Source: Oceanimonas doudoroffii (GTDB lineage Bacteria; Pseudomonadota; Gammaproteobacteria; Enterobacterales; Aeromonadaceae). Taken from it: a stretch of 64,000 bases of DNA. Of the stretch, positions 20,085 through 31,355 are shown piece by piece. Each line of letters starts with the position of its first letter. Positions within the stretch are counted from its first letter, which is position 1. The DNA is taken from contig NZ_NBIM01000004.1 of assembly GCF_002242685.1 (NCBI RefSeq), forward strand, positions 1-64,000, written 5' to 3'. A program made the translations under genes and the position numbers. Under the pieces are notes generated by a model. That model had not been told where the DNA came from. It did not search any database and worked only from the letters and a program-made list of their open reading frames with translations.

Positions 20085-20332
20085 GGTCGCGTCCGTAATC
20101 TCGATTCAGCTCGTTATAAATATGCAGGCGTCAGCCTAGCGTGTTAGCAGGGCCTGTGTCACCCTGAGGCAAAACGGTGTGGCGCCATCATCGCCCTTTG
20201 GCGGGCAAGCAGGATGCAGGGCCAAAAATCACCACCGGTTACCGAATATTGACTGAACGGCAGACTAGCAACAAAAACATATTTATGCAATTGTGTTGAA
20301 TTTAAATTTGAATGAACTTTGACGGAGGCCCC
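20085..20332. promoter_or_regulatory. argC-argE divergent control region with ArgR-box-like sites
   Basis: Three A/T-rich palindromic sites resemble the ARG box (TGAAT-4-ATTCA core). They are about 20113-20127 (TGCATATTTATAA on the minus strand), about 20276-20293 (TGCATAAATATG on the minus strand) and 20295-20312 (TGAATTTAAATTTG). The last two lie side by side just before argE, as paired ArgR sites do in E. coli argECBH. Matches are partial and ArgR binding is inferred. Confidence 0.6.
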
Positions 20333-21484
20333 ATGGCATCATTCAACCTGCTGGACATGTACCGAGACATCATCGCGCTGCCTTCCATCAGCAGCACCGA
20401 CAGCAGCTGGGATCAGAGCAACGAGCAGGTGATTCGCCTGCTGGGTGACTGGTTCAGCCAGCTCGGCTTTGAGGTGGAAATCACCGAGCTGCCCGACCTG
20501 CCGGGCAAATTCAACCTGCTGGCCACCAAAGGCCAGGGCGATGGCGGCCTGCTGCTGGCCGGCCACACCGACACCGTGCCCTTTGATCCGGGCCGCTGGA
20601 ACAAGGACCCCTTCAAGCTTACCGAAGAAGGCAACCGCATCTATGGCCTGGGCACCATCGACATGAAGGGCTTCTTTGCCTTTATTGTGGAAGCGCTGAA
20701 AGACATGGACCTAAGCAAGCTCGACAAGCCCATTCGCATTCTCGCCACCGCCGATGAGGAAACCACCATGGCCGGCGCCCGTGCCATTGCCAGCGCCATG
20801 GCGATCAAGCCCGACTACGCGGTGATCGGCGAGCCTACCGGCCTGGTGCCGGTGATGATGCACAAGGGCCATATGTCGGAAGCCATTCGCGTCACCGGCA
20901 AAAGCGGCCACAGTTCGGATCCCGCCAACGGCGTCAACGCCCTGGAGATCATGAATCAGGTGATGGGCCGGCTGCTGGACCTGCAGCGCCAGCTGAAAGA
21001 AAAATACGCCAACCCCCATTTCAAGGTGCCCCAGCCCACCCTCAACCTGGGCCATATTCACGGCGGCGACAGCCCCAACCGCATCTGCGCCTGCTGCGAG
21101 CTGCACTTTGACATGCGTCCCATTCCCGGCGTGGGCCCCGACGAACTGCTCGGCCTGCTACACCATGCCCTGGCCCCGATCAAGGAGCAATACCCCGATG
21201 CCCTGGAGTTGACCCACCTGCACGAGCCCATTCCGCCCTACGGCACCGATCCAGACGCCGAGCTGGTGCGCGCCGCCGCCGAACTGACCGGCCACCCGGC
21301 GGAAGCGGTGAACTACTGCACCGAAGCCCCCTTTATCAATCAGCTGGGCTGCCAGACCATAGTGCTCGGCCCCGGCCATATCGCCCAGGCCCACCAGCCC
21401 GACGAATACCTGGACCTGTCTTTCGTCCAACCCACGGTAGCGGTGCTGCAACGCCTGGTGAGTCGCTTCTGCTTAAGTAACTAA
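20333..21484 (+). CDS. argE: Acetylornithine deacetylase
   Basis: This M20 zinc hydrolase removes acetyl from N-acetylornithine, so this strain uses the linear rather than the ArgJ-recycling pathway. The 383-aa length equals E. coli ArgE. The metal motif GHTDTVPFD lies near residue 75, and [12 protein letters not shown] and [12 protein letters not shown] carry further metal ligands and the general-base Glu. I start it at ATG 20333 behind GGAGG; an in-frame ATG seven codons upstream (20312) overlaps the putative operator. A second M20 gene at 45258 is a different subgroup. Confidence 0.97.
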   Translation: MASFNLLDMYRDIIALPSISSTDSSWDQSNEQVIRLLGDWFSQLGFEVEITELPDLPGKFNLLATKGQGDGGLLLAGHTDTVPFDPGRWNKDPFKLTEEGNRIYGLGTIDMKGFFAFIVEALKDMDLSKLDKPIRILATADEETTMAGARAIASAMAIKPDYAVIGEPTGLVPVMMHKGHMSEAIRVTGKSGHSSDPANGVNALEIMNQVMGRLLDLQRQLKEKYANPHFKVPQPTLNLGHIHGGDSPNRICACCELHFDMRPIPGVGPDELLGLLHHALAPIKEQYPDALELTHLHEPIPPYGTDPDAELVRAAAELTGHPAEAVNYCTEAPFINQLGCQTIVLGPGHIAQAHQPDEYLDLSFVQPTVAVLQRLVSRFCLSN

Positions 21485-21596
21485 ATTACAAAATGTGAGC
21501 TGCGGCATGCCGCAGCATTGACCGCCTGCGGGAAAGCTGGCTGAATGAAACACGGAAACGTGACCATTTTGTAATAAACTGACAAAAGAGGCAGAT
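21485..21596. promoter_or_regulatory. argE-ppc spacer with nested inverted repeats
   Basis: An 11-bp perfect inverted repeat, ATTACAAAATG (21485-21495) with CATTTTGTAAT (21565-21575), encloses an 18-bp perfect palindrome GCTGCGGCATGCCGCAGC (21499-21516). The ppc promoter must lie here, but I cannot fix its -35/-10. The palindrome lacks a T tract, so it is not a standard terminator. Confidence 0.5.
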
Positions 21597-24218
<2,622 letters not shown>

Positions 24219-24235
24219 CACCGATAGCCAAAACC

Positions 24236-24266
24236 AAAATGCCGGGCACATCCCGGCATTTTTTGT
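24236..24266. terminator. Bidirectional terminator between ppc and the BASS transporter
   Basis: The stem AATGCCGGG/CCCGGCATT (24238-24246 with 24252-24260) has loop CACAT, with A residues to the left and T6 to the right. It serves convergent ppc and the leftward transporter gene. Confidence 0.92.
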
Positions 24267-24284
24267 CTTTATGTTATTACCTAA

Positions 24285-25226
24285 TCAGGCGCTGGCAGGC
24301 GTGTTTACGGCGGCGTCGGCAACGGGCTTTTTACTCCAGTAACCCGCCAGCAGGGAGCCGGAAATATTGTGCCAGACGCTGAACAGGGTGCCCGGCAGGG
24401 CGGCGGCGGGGGTAAAGAACTTCATTGCCAGCGCCGTGGCCAGCCCGGAGTTCTGCAGGCCCACTTCAAAGGCAATGGTGCGGCAGACCCGCTTGTCAAA
24501 GCCGAACATGGCGGTAACCCCGTAGCCCAGCACCAGGCCGCAGCTGTTATGCAATACCACGGCCAGCGCCACCACGGGGCCAATCTGTGCCATTTTCTCC
24601 GCATTGAGCGCCACCACGATGGAGATGATAAATACGATGGCCAGCATGGACAGCAGCGGCAGCACCGGCTCCACCCGACGAACCAGGTTGCCGGCCACGG
24701 CATTGAGCACCACCCCCAGCACCACGGGCGCCACCACCACCTGCAGCAGGCTGAGCAACATGGACTGCACCGGCACATCCACACTCTGGCCTACCAGCAG
24801 ATCCACCAGCAGCGGGGTCATCACCACACCCAGCAGGGTGGAGATGGCGGTCATGGAAATAGACAGGGCGGTATCCCCCTTGGCCAGGTAGCACATCACG
24901 TTGGACGAGGTGCCCCCGGCCACACTGCCCACCAGCAGCATGCCGACCATCAGCTCGGGTCCAAAGCCCAGCACACGGCCCACCAGCAGGGCGATCAGTG
25001 GCATCAGCGAGAACTGTAACAACACCCCCACCAGCACCGCCTTTCTGTTTTGCATCACACGGCGAAAATCGTTCAGGTTGAGGGTCAGGCCCATGCACAG
25101 CATGATCAGGGTCAGCAGCGGCACTATCTGCCCCTTGATGCCCACAAACAGCTGCGGCTGCATAAAGGCCAGCACAGACAACAACAACGCCCACAACGGA
25201 AATAACTGGGTTAACACGGCCAACAT
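24285..25226 (-). CDS. Bile acid:sodium symporter (BASS) family transporter
   Basis: This 313-aa inner-membrane protein has about nine to ten hydrophobic helices and the BASS signatures GGTSSNVMCYLAKGD and FEVGLQNSGLATALAM, which contribute to the sodium sites and crossover helices. Bacterial members carry bile acids or organic anions such as ketopantoate (PanS). The natural substrate here cannot be told from sequence. It is convergent with ppc and a single-gene unit. A terminator-like hairpin lies directly ahead of its ribosome site. Confidence 0.9.
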   Translation of the reverse strand: MLAVLTQLFPLWALLLSVLAFMQPQLFVGIKGQIVPLLTLIMLCMGLTLNLNDFRRVMQNRKAVLVGVLLQFSLMPLIALLVGRVLGFGPELMVGMLLVGSVAGGTSSNVMCYLAKGDTALSISMTAISTLLGVVMTPLLVDLLVGQSVDVPVQSMLLSLLQVVVAPVVLGVVLNAVAGNLVRRVEPVLPLLSMLAIVFIISIVVALNAEKMAQIGPVVALAVVLHNSCGLVLGYGVTAMFGFDKRVCRTIAFEVGLQNSGLATALAMKFFTPAAALPGTLFSVWHNISGSLLAGYWSKKPVADAAVNTPASA

Positions 25227-25249
25227 GGCAACGACTCTCCTTTAAACAA

Positions 25250-25275
25250 GCAAAACGGCCACCTCATGTGGCCGT
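25250..25275 (-). promoter_or_regulatory. Terminator-like hairpin in the BASS gene leader (candidate attenuator)
   Basis: The minus-strand stem ACGGCCAC/GTGGCCGT (25275-25268 with 25262-25255, 5-nt loop) is followed by TTTTG and then CTTGTTT. The ribosome site AAAGGAG of the transporter follows at once. A hairpin plus T-rich tract in a 5-prime leader suggests attenuation. I recognise no known riboswitch class in the upstream 130 nt. Confidence 0.5.
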
Positions 25276-25411
25276 CATCTTTAAGTATCATGTGCAACAA
25301 ACGATGAACAGCAGTACCGCATATTCATTATTACAATCCGGGATTCCTGCCCTTTTCACGCCTTTTCATTCCCTGCATAATTTTCCCTTCATTTGTTTAC
25401 CGGACTTCGCC

Positions 25412-25873
25412 ATGACCCCCGCCATTCTGTTTCTGGAAAAGCACAAGGCCGCCTTTACCCTGTACCAGTACGAATGCACCGCCCAGGACGACTTTGGCGC
25501 CCACGCCGCCGAGCAGCTGGGGGTGCCGCTCACGCGCGTCTTCAAGACCCTGCTGACCGAGGGTGAACAGGGCGCCGTGGTAGCGCTGGTGCCGTCATCG
25601 GGCAAGGTCAATCTCAAGCGCCTGGCCAAGGCCGCCGGGGTGAAAAAACTGGAGATGATGCCACCGCAAAAGGCGGAGCGGCTCACCGGCTTCAAGGTCG
25701 GCGGCATCAGCCCGTTTGCCCAGAAGAAACGGCTGACTACCGTGCTCGACGCCTCCGCCAGTGACCACGACACCGTGCTGGTCTCCGGCGGTAAACGCGG
25801 CCTGTCGGTAGGACTGCCGGCTCAGGACATCGAGCGCCTGCTGCAAGCGGTGATCGCCCCCATCGCCGAATGA
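25412..25873 (+). CDS. ybaK: YbaK/EbsC family Cys-tRNA(Pro) deacylase
   Basis: This trans-editing enzyme hydrolyses Cys mischarged on tRNA(Pro). The 153-aa product starts MTPAILFLEKHKAAFTLYQY, aligning with E. coli YbaK, and keeps VGGISPFAQKKRLTTVLDA and VSGGKRGLSVGL. The reading frame extends 48 codons upstream to 25268, but that extension has no family similarity and I reject it. Confidence 0.93.
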   Translation: MTPAILFLEKHKAAFTLYQYECTAQDDFGAHAAEQLGVPLTRVFKTLLTEGEQGAVVALVPSSGKVNLKRLAKAAGVKKLEMMPPQKAERLTGFKVGGISPFAQKKRLTTVLDASASDHDTVLVSGGKRGLSVGLPAQDIERLLQAVIAPIAE

Positions 25874-25941
25874 ACCCTGATTAAACGGCGGTAATGCGGG
25901 CAATATCCCCTCAGCGACTACGGGCTTTTACGGCGAGACCC

Positions 25942-26001
25942 TTGCACCTTTTTCCATTCTGACGCTAGAATCGTCCGGCTAATAAAAACGATTCTCAAAT
26001 G
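25942..26001 (+). promoter_or_regulatory. Promoter and Fur-box-like site of the imelysin operon
   Basis: A -35 TTGCAC (25942-25947), 18-bp spacer and -10 TAGAAT (25966-25971) are followed by TAATAAAAACGATTCTCAAA (about 25980-25999). In reverse this reads TTTGAGAATCGTTTTTATTA, resembling Fur boxes. The site overlaps the expected transcription start, a typical repressor position. Fur control of imelysin clusters is known in Pseudomonas; here it is inferred. Confidence 0.6.
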
Positions 26002-26016
26002 CATAAGGATGATTAA

Positions 26017-27276
26017 ATGCACTTCCGCAAACTTGCCCTCGCCGCTTCCATCGCTGGCCTGCTAAGCGCCTGCGCCCAGACCAACCACCCCGCCGTCACC
26101 CAGGATCAGGTGGTGGAGCACTACGCCGATATCGCCCAGGCCGTGTACAGTGACTCGCTCAGCGCCGCCCAAAGTCTGGATCAGGCCATTGCCGCCTTGC
26201 TGGCCAACCCGAGTGAGCAGACCCTGGCCGATGCCCGCACCGCCTGGCTGGCCGCCCGGGTACCCTACCAGCAGTCGGAAGTGTTTCGTTTCGGCAATGC
26301 CATCGTGGATGACTGGGAAGGCCAGCTCAACGCCTGGCCCCTGGACGAAGGTCTGATCGACTACGTGGCCCCGGGTTACCAACACGAGCTGGGCAACCCC
26401 GGCGCCACCGCCAACATCATTGCCAGCACCCGGCTGCAGGTGGGCGGTGAGCTGCTGGACGTCAGCCACATCACTCCCGAGCTGCTGGCCAGCCTGAACG
26501 AGCTGGCGGGATCCGAGGCCAACGTGGCGTCCGGTTATCACGCCATAGAGTTTCTGCTGTGGGGCCAGGATCTGAACGGCACCAGCGCCGGCGCCGGTGA
26601 ACGCGCCTGGACCGACTTTGCCCTAGGTGCGGACTGCACCAACGGCAACTGTGACCGCCGCCGCGACTACCTGCAGGCCGCCAGCCAGCTGCTGATCCAG
26701 GATCTCGAATACATGGCGGGCCAGTGGCAACCGGGCCAAAACAACTACCGCGCCGAGCTGACCGCCCTGCCGGCGGAAGAAGGCCTGCGCCGCATGCTGT
26801 TTGGCATGGGCTCCCTGTCTCTGGGTGAACTGGCCGGCGAGCGCATGAAGGTGGCCCTGGTAGCCAACTCGGTGGAAGACGAGCACGACTGCTTCTCCGA
26901 TAACACCCATCACTCGCACTACTACAACGAAAAAGGCATCAGCAACCTGATGTTTGGTGAATATCAGCGCATTGACGGCACCACCCTGCAGGGCCCGTCG
27001 CTGCTGCAACTGGTAGCGCAACAGGACGATCTGGCCGCCGCGCAAATCGCCGACCAGTTCCGTACCAGCGAACAGGCCGTCTATCAGCTGGTGCAGTCTG
27101 CCGAGGTGAACAATGTGCACTTTGATCAGCTGATCGCCGCCGGCAATACCGAGGGCAACCGGCTGGTGCAGGACGCCATCGACGCCCTGGTGGAGCAAAC
27201 CCGTGCCATTGAGCTCGCCGCCAACACCGTCGGCATCAACAACCTGAGCCCGGATACCGCCGACCACGAGTTTTAA
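26017..27276 (+). CDS. Imelysin (M75) family lipoprotein
   Basis: This is a periplasm-facing protein of the imelysin/EfeO-like superfamily, linked to iron uptake and Fur control. The 419-aa product has a lipoprotein signal with lipobox LLSAC (Cys19) and the family motif GxHxxE as GYHAIEF near residue 180. It is the first gene of a four-gene operon matching the arrangement around Pseudomonas aeruginosa PA4370-PA4373. A Fur-like site lies just upstream. Proteolytic activity is not assured; metal binding is more likely. Confidence 0.9.
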   Translation: MHFRKLALAASIAGLLSACAQTNHPAVTQDQVVEHYADIAQAVYSDSLSAAQSLDQAIAALLANPSEQTLADARTAWLAARVPYQQSEVFRFGNAIVDDWEGQLNAWPLDEGLIDYVAPGYQHELGNPGATANIIASTRLQVGGELLDVSHITPELLASLNELAGSEANVASGYHAIEFLLWGQDLNGTSAGAGERAWTDFALGADCTNGNCDRRRDYLQAASQLLIQDLEYMAGQWQPGQNNYRAELTALPAEEGLRRMLFGMGSLSLGELAGERMKVALVANSVEDEHDCFSDNTHHSHYYNEKGISNLMFGEYQRIDGTTLQGPSLLQLVAQQDDLAAAQIADQFRTSEQAVYQLVQSAEVNNVHFDQLIAAGNTEGNRLVQDAIDALVEQTRAIELAANTVGINNLSPDTADHEF

Positions 27277-27408
27277 GCTCATCTGGCCATAACAATAAAA
27301 TCAATAAGGGGTGGCCTGGCCGCCCCGTGACGGCACCCGAAGCAGGCGCGGTCTGCACACCGTGTTGACCGCTTAACGCCCCGGGTGCCCTTTCGCTCTG
27401 GAGTCCTT

Positions 27409-28794
27409 ATGTCGTTTCGACTCACCGGCCTGCTGCTTGGCGCCGTCCTTGCCTTGAGCGCCCAGGCCAATCCCGCCAAACCCGGCGGCGAGACCACCAC
27501 CACCAAAACCGGCGCCAACGCCTTTTCCATGCCCGCTGCCAACCTGAGTTTTGACAAACGGCTCGACTTCTCGGTAGGCAACAGCTTTTTCCGCAATCCC
27601 TGGGTCGCCGCCCCGGCCACCACAGACGCCCGCGACGGCCTGGGGCCGCTGTTCAATACCAACGCCTGCCAGAGCTGCCACGTCAAGGACGGCCGCGGCC
27701 ATCCACCCGCCTTTGACGGTGACAACGCGGTAAGCATGCTGGTACGGATGTCGATTCCCGCCGATGAGAGCGAACAACATCGCGACTACCTGCGCACCCT
27801 TGGCGTAGTGCCCCATCCTGTCTATGGCGGGCAGCTGCAGGACATGGCCATTCCCGGCGCCGTGCCCGAGGGCAAGGTACGCATCGACTACAGCACCAAC
27901 ACCGTGCGCTTTCACGACGGCGACAGGGTGGAACTGCGCCGTCCTCACCTGACCATTGAGCAAACCGGCCATGGCGAGCCCGGCAAGCAGTTGCTCACCT
28001 CGGCCCGCATTGCGCCCCCCATGATTGGCCTGGGGCTGCTGGAAGCCATTCCCGAGTCGGCACTGCTGGCCCGGGAAGATCCGCAGGATCACAATAACGA
28101 TGGCATCCGCGGCCATGCCAACCGGGTGTGGAGCAACGCCCAAAACGCCACCGTGATCGGCCGCTTTGGCTGGAAGGCCGGCCAGCCCAGCCTGCGCCAG
28201 CAAAACGCCGGTGCCTTTGCCGGCGACATGGGGCTGACGTCAAACCTGGTACCCGCAGACGACTGCACCGCCGCACAAGCCTGTGCGCAATACCCGGATG
28301 GCGGCAAGCCCGAGGTGAGTGATGACATTCTCGACTCGGTGACCTTCTACAGCCAGCACCTGGCGGTGCCCGCCCGACGCAACCTGGACGACCCGAACGT
28401 CCAGGCCGGCGAGCAGTTGTTCCTGGCCCTGGGCTGTGCCAGCTGCCATACGCCGTCTTACACCACGGGTGAGCATGCCAGCCCGGCCCTGAGCCACCAG
28501 ACCATCTACCCCTATACCGATCTGCTGCTGCACGACATGGGTGAGGATCTGGCCGATAACCGGCCCGAGTTTGCGGCCAGCGGTCGCGAGTGGCGTACCC
28601 CGCCGCTGTGGGGCCTGGGCTATGCCGATGAAGTGGCGGGCTCGCCCGCCCGCTACCTGCACGACGGCCGCGCCCGTACCCCGCTGGAAGCCGTGCTCTG
28701 GCACGGTGGCGAGGCCGAAGCGGCCCGCAACCGAGTGCTGGCCGCCAGCGCCGAAGAACGAAAACAACTTATCGCCTTTCTGGAGTCGCTATGA
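27409..28794 (+). CDS. Di-haem DUF1111 (thiol oxidoreductase-like) periplasmic protein
   Basis: The 461-aa product has a Sec signal peptide (SFRLTGLLLGAVLALSAQA) and two c-type haem motifs, NACQSCHVKDG near residue 85 and GCASCHTPS near 345. This places it in the DUF1111 family, distantly related to di-haem cytochrome c peroxidases. I start it at ATG 27409 behind TCTGGAG, because this start gives a clean signal peptide; an upstream in-frame ATG (27385) does not. Its stop overlaps the next start (ATGA). It may handle electron transfer for iron uptake in the periplasm. Confidence 0.9.
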   Translation: MSFRLTGLLLGAVLALSAQANPAKPGGETTTTKTGANAFSMPAANLSFDKRLDFSVGNSFFRNPWVAAPATTDARDGLGPLFNTNACQSCHVKDGRGHPPAFDGDNAVSMLVRMSIPADESEQHRDYLRTLGVVPHPVYGGQLQDMAIPGAVPEGKVRIDYSTNTVRFHDGDRVELRRPHLTIEQTGHGEPGKQLLTSARIAPPMIGLGLLEAIPESALLAREDPQDHNNDGIRGHANRVWSNAQNATVIGRFGWKAGQPSLRQQNAGAFAGDMGLTSNLVPADDCTAAQACAQYPDGGKPEVSDDILDSVTFYSQHLAVPARRNLDDPNVQAGEQLFLALGCASCHTPSYTTGEHASPALSHQTIYPYTDLLLHDMGEDLADNRPEFAASGREWRTPPLWGLGYADEVAGSPARYLHDGRARTPLEAVLWHGGEAEAARNRVLAASAEERKQLIAFLESL

Positions 28795-29789
28795 ACCTTC
28801 GCCTGTTTTCACTCGCCGCCCTGGGAGTGCTGACCGCCTGCCAGAGTCAGCCGCCGGTGGATCCGGCCCTTGAGCGGCTGACCGATGCCCACCTGACGTT
28901 AATGCGCCAGCAGGCGGATCACCTGGCCGGCGAGCTTGAGCAACTACACCACGATGTTCAGGCCTATTGTGGCGGTGATCAGTCCCTGGTCACCGTGCAG
29001 GGACAATGGCGTGACGCCTTTGCCGCCTGGACAGCCCACCAGGGACAGAGCGGCGGTCCCCTCGACGCCGCCGGCCTGAGCTATGCGTTTCAGCTGTGGC
29101 CCGACAAAAAAGACACCACCGGCCGCCAGCTGGCCGGTCAGCTCAGCCAGCCCGGTGTACTCAAGGGCGCCAGCGTGACCCTGGGGGCGGTGGAATACCT
29201 GTTGTATGAAGATCTCTCCCAGACGCAGCGCTGTGCCCTGCTCCCCCGCATCAGCGCCGAGCTGGTCGCCAGCGGAGGGCGACTGCAACAAGCCTGGTAC
29301 CATACGGCCGGCTACGCCCAGCAACTGGAGCAAATGCAGCTTCAGGGTGGGGAAGCCGTGGTACTGACGCAAATCCTGGGCCAGCTGGCCCACCGCTTTG
29401 ACCGCATAGAGAAGAAGCTGGATCTGCCCCTGAACACCGTCGACCACCCGCGGCCGCTGTTTGCCGAAGCCTGGCGCAGCGCGCAGTCACTGCACTTTTT
29501 ACGCACCAGCCTGCACAGCCTGCAACAGGAATACCAGGCCGGCGGGGTGCGAGCTTACCTTGAACAACGGCATGCAACCGCCCTGATTGCCGAGCTGGAT
29601 GACGCCTTTGCCGACACCCTGGAGCACCTGCCAAAGGGGGACAGCCTGGCCTACTGGCTGCAAGGGGACAACTACGCCACCCTGCTGCGTTTTAAAATTT
29701 CCTTTGACCGCCTCGGCAGCAAGCTCAAGCTGCGCCTGCCCGAAGCCCTGGGAGTCAGCTTGGGCTTTAACGCCACGGACGGTGACTGA
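28791..29789 (+). CDS. Second imelysin-like lipoprotein
   Basis: The 332-aa product has a lipobox LTAC (Cys17) after a short signal peptide. It is related to imelysin but lacks the GxHxxE motif: the corresponding stretch reads TLGAVEYLLYED, without the His. It overlaps the DUF1111 gene by 4 bp and the next gene by one base, so all are translationally coupled. It is probably a partner rather than a duplicate of the first imelysin. Confidence 0.85.
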   Translation: MNLRLFSLAALGVLTACQSQPPVDPALERLTDAHLTLMRQQADHLAGELEQLHHDVQAYCGGDQSLVTVQGQWRDAFAAWTAHQGQSGGPLDAAGLSYAFQLWPDKKDTTGRQLAGQLSQPGVLKGASVTLGAVEYLLYEDLSQTQRCALLPRISAELVASGGRLQQAWYHTAGYAQQLEQMQLQGGEAVVLTQILGQLAHRFDRIEKKLDLPLNTVDHPRPLFAEAWRSAQSLHFLRTSLHSLQQEYQAGGVRAYLEQRHATALIAELDDAFADTLEHLPKGDSLAYWLQGDNYATLLRFKISFDRLGSKLKLRLPEALGVSLGFNATDGD

Positions 29790-30868
29790 TGCAACGGCGG
29801 CAATTCCTGAAGGGGCTGTCCGCCGCCGGGGTACTATGCAGCCTGGGACTGGCAGGCTGTGCCCTGCCTTCCACCAGGCAGGCCTATCTGGTGGGCGGCG
29901 GTCGCCGCGCGGGGGGCCATCGCTATGTGGTGCAGGCGCTTAACCTGGACGGCAGCCTGCGTTACGAGCTGCCCCTGCCGGACCGGGGGCACGGCATGGC
30001 CGCTCACCCCTCTCGGCCGCTGGCGGTATGCCATGCCCGCCGACCCGGCGGCTACCTGGCGCTGTTCAACCATGAGCAGGGCCGGCTGCTGCAGCTGCGC
30101 GAGGCCGATAACGAGCGTCATTATTACGGTCACGGCGTGTTCAGCGCCGACGGCCGCCGGCTCTATACCACCGAAGGGGTTCGTGCCAGCAGCGAAGGTG
30201 TGATTGGCGTGTATACCCTTGAGCACGACCACCTCACCAAGGTGGACGAGTTTACCGGCTTTGGCCTGGGTCCCCACGAAATAGGCCGGCTGCCCGATGG
30301 CAACCTGGTGGTGGGTGTCGGCGGCGTGCACACTCGGGGCCGCGAGCCGTTAAACCTCGGCACCATGCAGCCCAGCCTGAGTTACCTCGACGCCACCACG
30401 GGCGAGGTGCTGGAGCAACGCGGCCTGGCCGACCGGCACCTGTCCATTCGCCACCTGGCGGTGACCGCCGACGGCGAGGTGTTTAGCGGCCAGCAGTATC
30501 GCGGCAGCCCCGACGACTTTCCGCCACTGATCGTGCGTCATCGCCGAGGCCGCGAGCTTATGCCCCTTGGCGGCACACCGCTGGAATGGGCCCGCTTCAA
30601 TCATTACATTGCCAGCATCGCGGTTACCGACGACTACATTGCCGCGACTTCGCCCCCGGGTAACTGCTACGGCCTGTGGCACCGCCGCAGCGGCGAGCTG
30701 GTGCGCATTGCTCCCCTGCCCGATGCGTCCGGCGCCTCGGCGGATCAGGGCCAGATCTGGCTCGGCAGCGGCCAGGGCGGCATCAGCCGGCTCAACACCC
30801 ATGGCGAAGAGACCCGTTTCTACTCCCCCTGGCAATGGGACAATCACTGGTCGCTGATCGGCGCCTGA
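29789..30868 (+). CDS. DUF1513 family beta-propeller-like protein
   Basis: The 359-aa product starts MQRRQFLKGLSAAGVL, a twin-arginine-like signal (RRQFLKG). LAGC follows, so it may be a Tat-exported lipoprotein. The rest has repeated short strands with GHGMAAHPSRPLA and HEIGRLPDGNLVVGVGG, consistent with a WD/YncE-like propeller. It closes the imelysin operon, overlapping the previous stop by one base (TGATG). Its biochemical role is unknown. Confidence 0.85.
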   Translation: MQRRQFLKGLSAAGVLCSLGLAGCALPSTRQAYLVGGGRRAGGHRYVVQALNLDGSLRYELPLPDRGHGMAAHPSRPLAVCHARRPGGYLALFNHEQGRLLQLREADNERHYYGHGVFSADGRRLYTTEGVRASSEGVIGVYTLEHDHLTKVDEFTGFGLGPHEIGRLPDGNLVVGVGGVHTRGREPLNLGTMQPSLSYLDATTGEVLEQRGLADRHLSIRHLAVTADGEVFSGQQYRGSPDDFPPLIVRHRRGRELMPLGGTPLEWARFNHYIASIAVTDDYIAATSPPGNCYGLWHRRSGELVRIAPLPDASGASADQGQIWLGSGQGGISRLNTHGEETRFYSPWQWDNHWSLIGA

Positions 30869-30925
30869 GGCATCCGGCGCCGGTATTGCCGTGCGTGGCG
30901 TCGGCCAAAGCACACCGCTGCTTAA

Positions 30926-30944
30926 AATGACGATCGTTCTCAAT
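30926..30944. promoter_or_regulatory. Second Fur-box-like site
   Basis: AATGACGATCGTTCTCAAT matches the 19-bp Fur consensus AATGATAATCATTATCATT at about 14 of 19 positions by eye. It lies after the DUF1513 stop and 83 bp before the GlsB-like gene, so it would control that gene rather than the imelysin operon. Confidence 0.45.
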
Positions 30945-31026
30945 GACATGCAACATCATCACTGACGGCTGTGGGCCCTGCTGGTCTATGCTTTTAACCA
31001 TTCAACATGAGGCAAGGGAGTGCACC

Positions 31027-31278
31027 ATGGGAATTCTGAGCTGGATTATTTTCGGACTGATCGCCGGGGTGCTGGCGAAATGGATCATGCCCGGACGGGA
31101 TGGCGGCGGCCTGATTCTGACTACCCTGCTCGGCATTGCCGGCGCCTTTGTGGGGGGCTGGATTGGCGTGCGGCTGGGCTTTGGCAGCGTGACCGGCTTT
31201 AACCTGGGCAGCATGATCACCGCGGTGATCGGCGCCCTGGTGCTGCTGTTTGTATACCGCATGATCAGCCGTTCCTGA
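31027..31278 (+). CDS. GlsB/YeaQ/YmgE family membrane protein
   Basis: The 83-aa protein has three hydrophobic segments with the family pattern LSWIIFGLIAGVLAKWIMPG and GIAGAFVGGWIG. Members are often called transglycosylase-associated or stress-response membrane proteins; the molecular role is unknown. The chosen ATG follows AAGGGAG; the frame runs open to 30943, but the upstream residues do not fit the family. A Fur-like site lies 83 bp upstream. Confidence 0.88.
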   Translation: MGILSWIIFGLIAGVLAKWIMPGRDGGGLILTTLLGIAGAFVGGWIGVRLGFGSVTGFNLGSMITAVIGALVLLFVYRMISRS

Positions 31279-31355
31279 GCTTCGCCATTAAATTCGCCAG
31301 CCCCATTCCGGCTTTGGCACAATACCCCTTCTATTCATTCAGCCAGGGAACAAGC

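Noticed and set aside
25268..25411. N-terminal extension of YbaK
   Set aside because: The extra 48 residues have no family similarity and cover the leader of the divergent transporter gene; the family start is MTPA at 25412.
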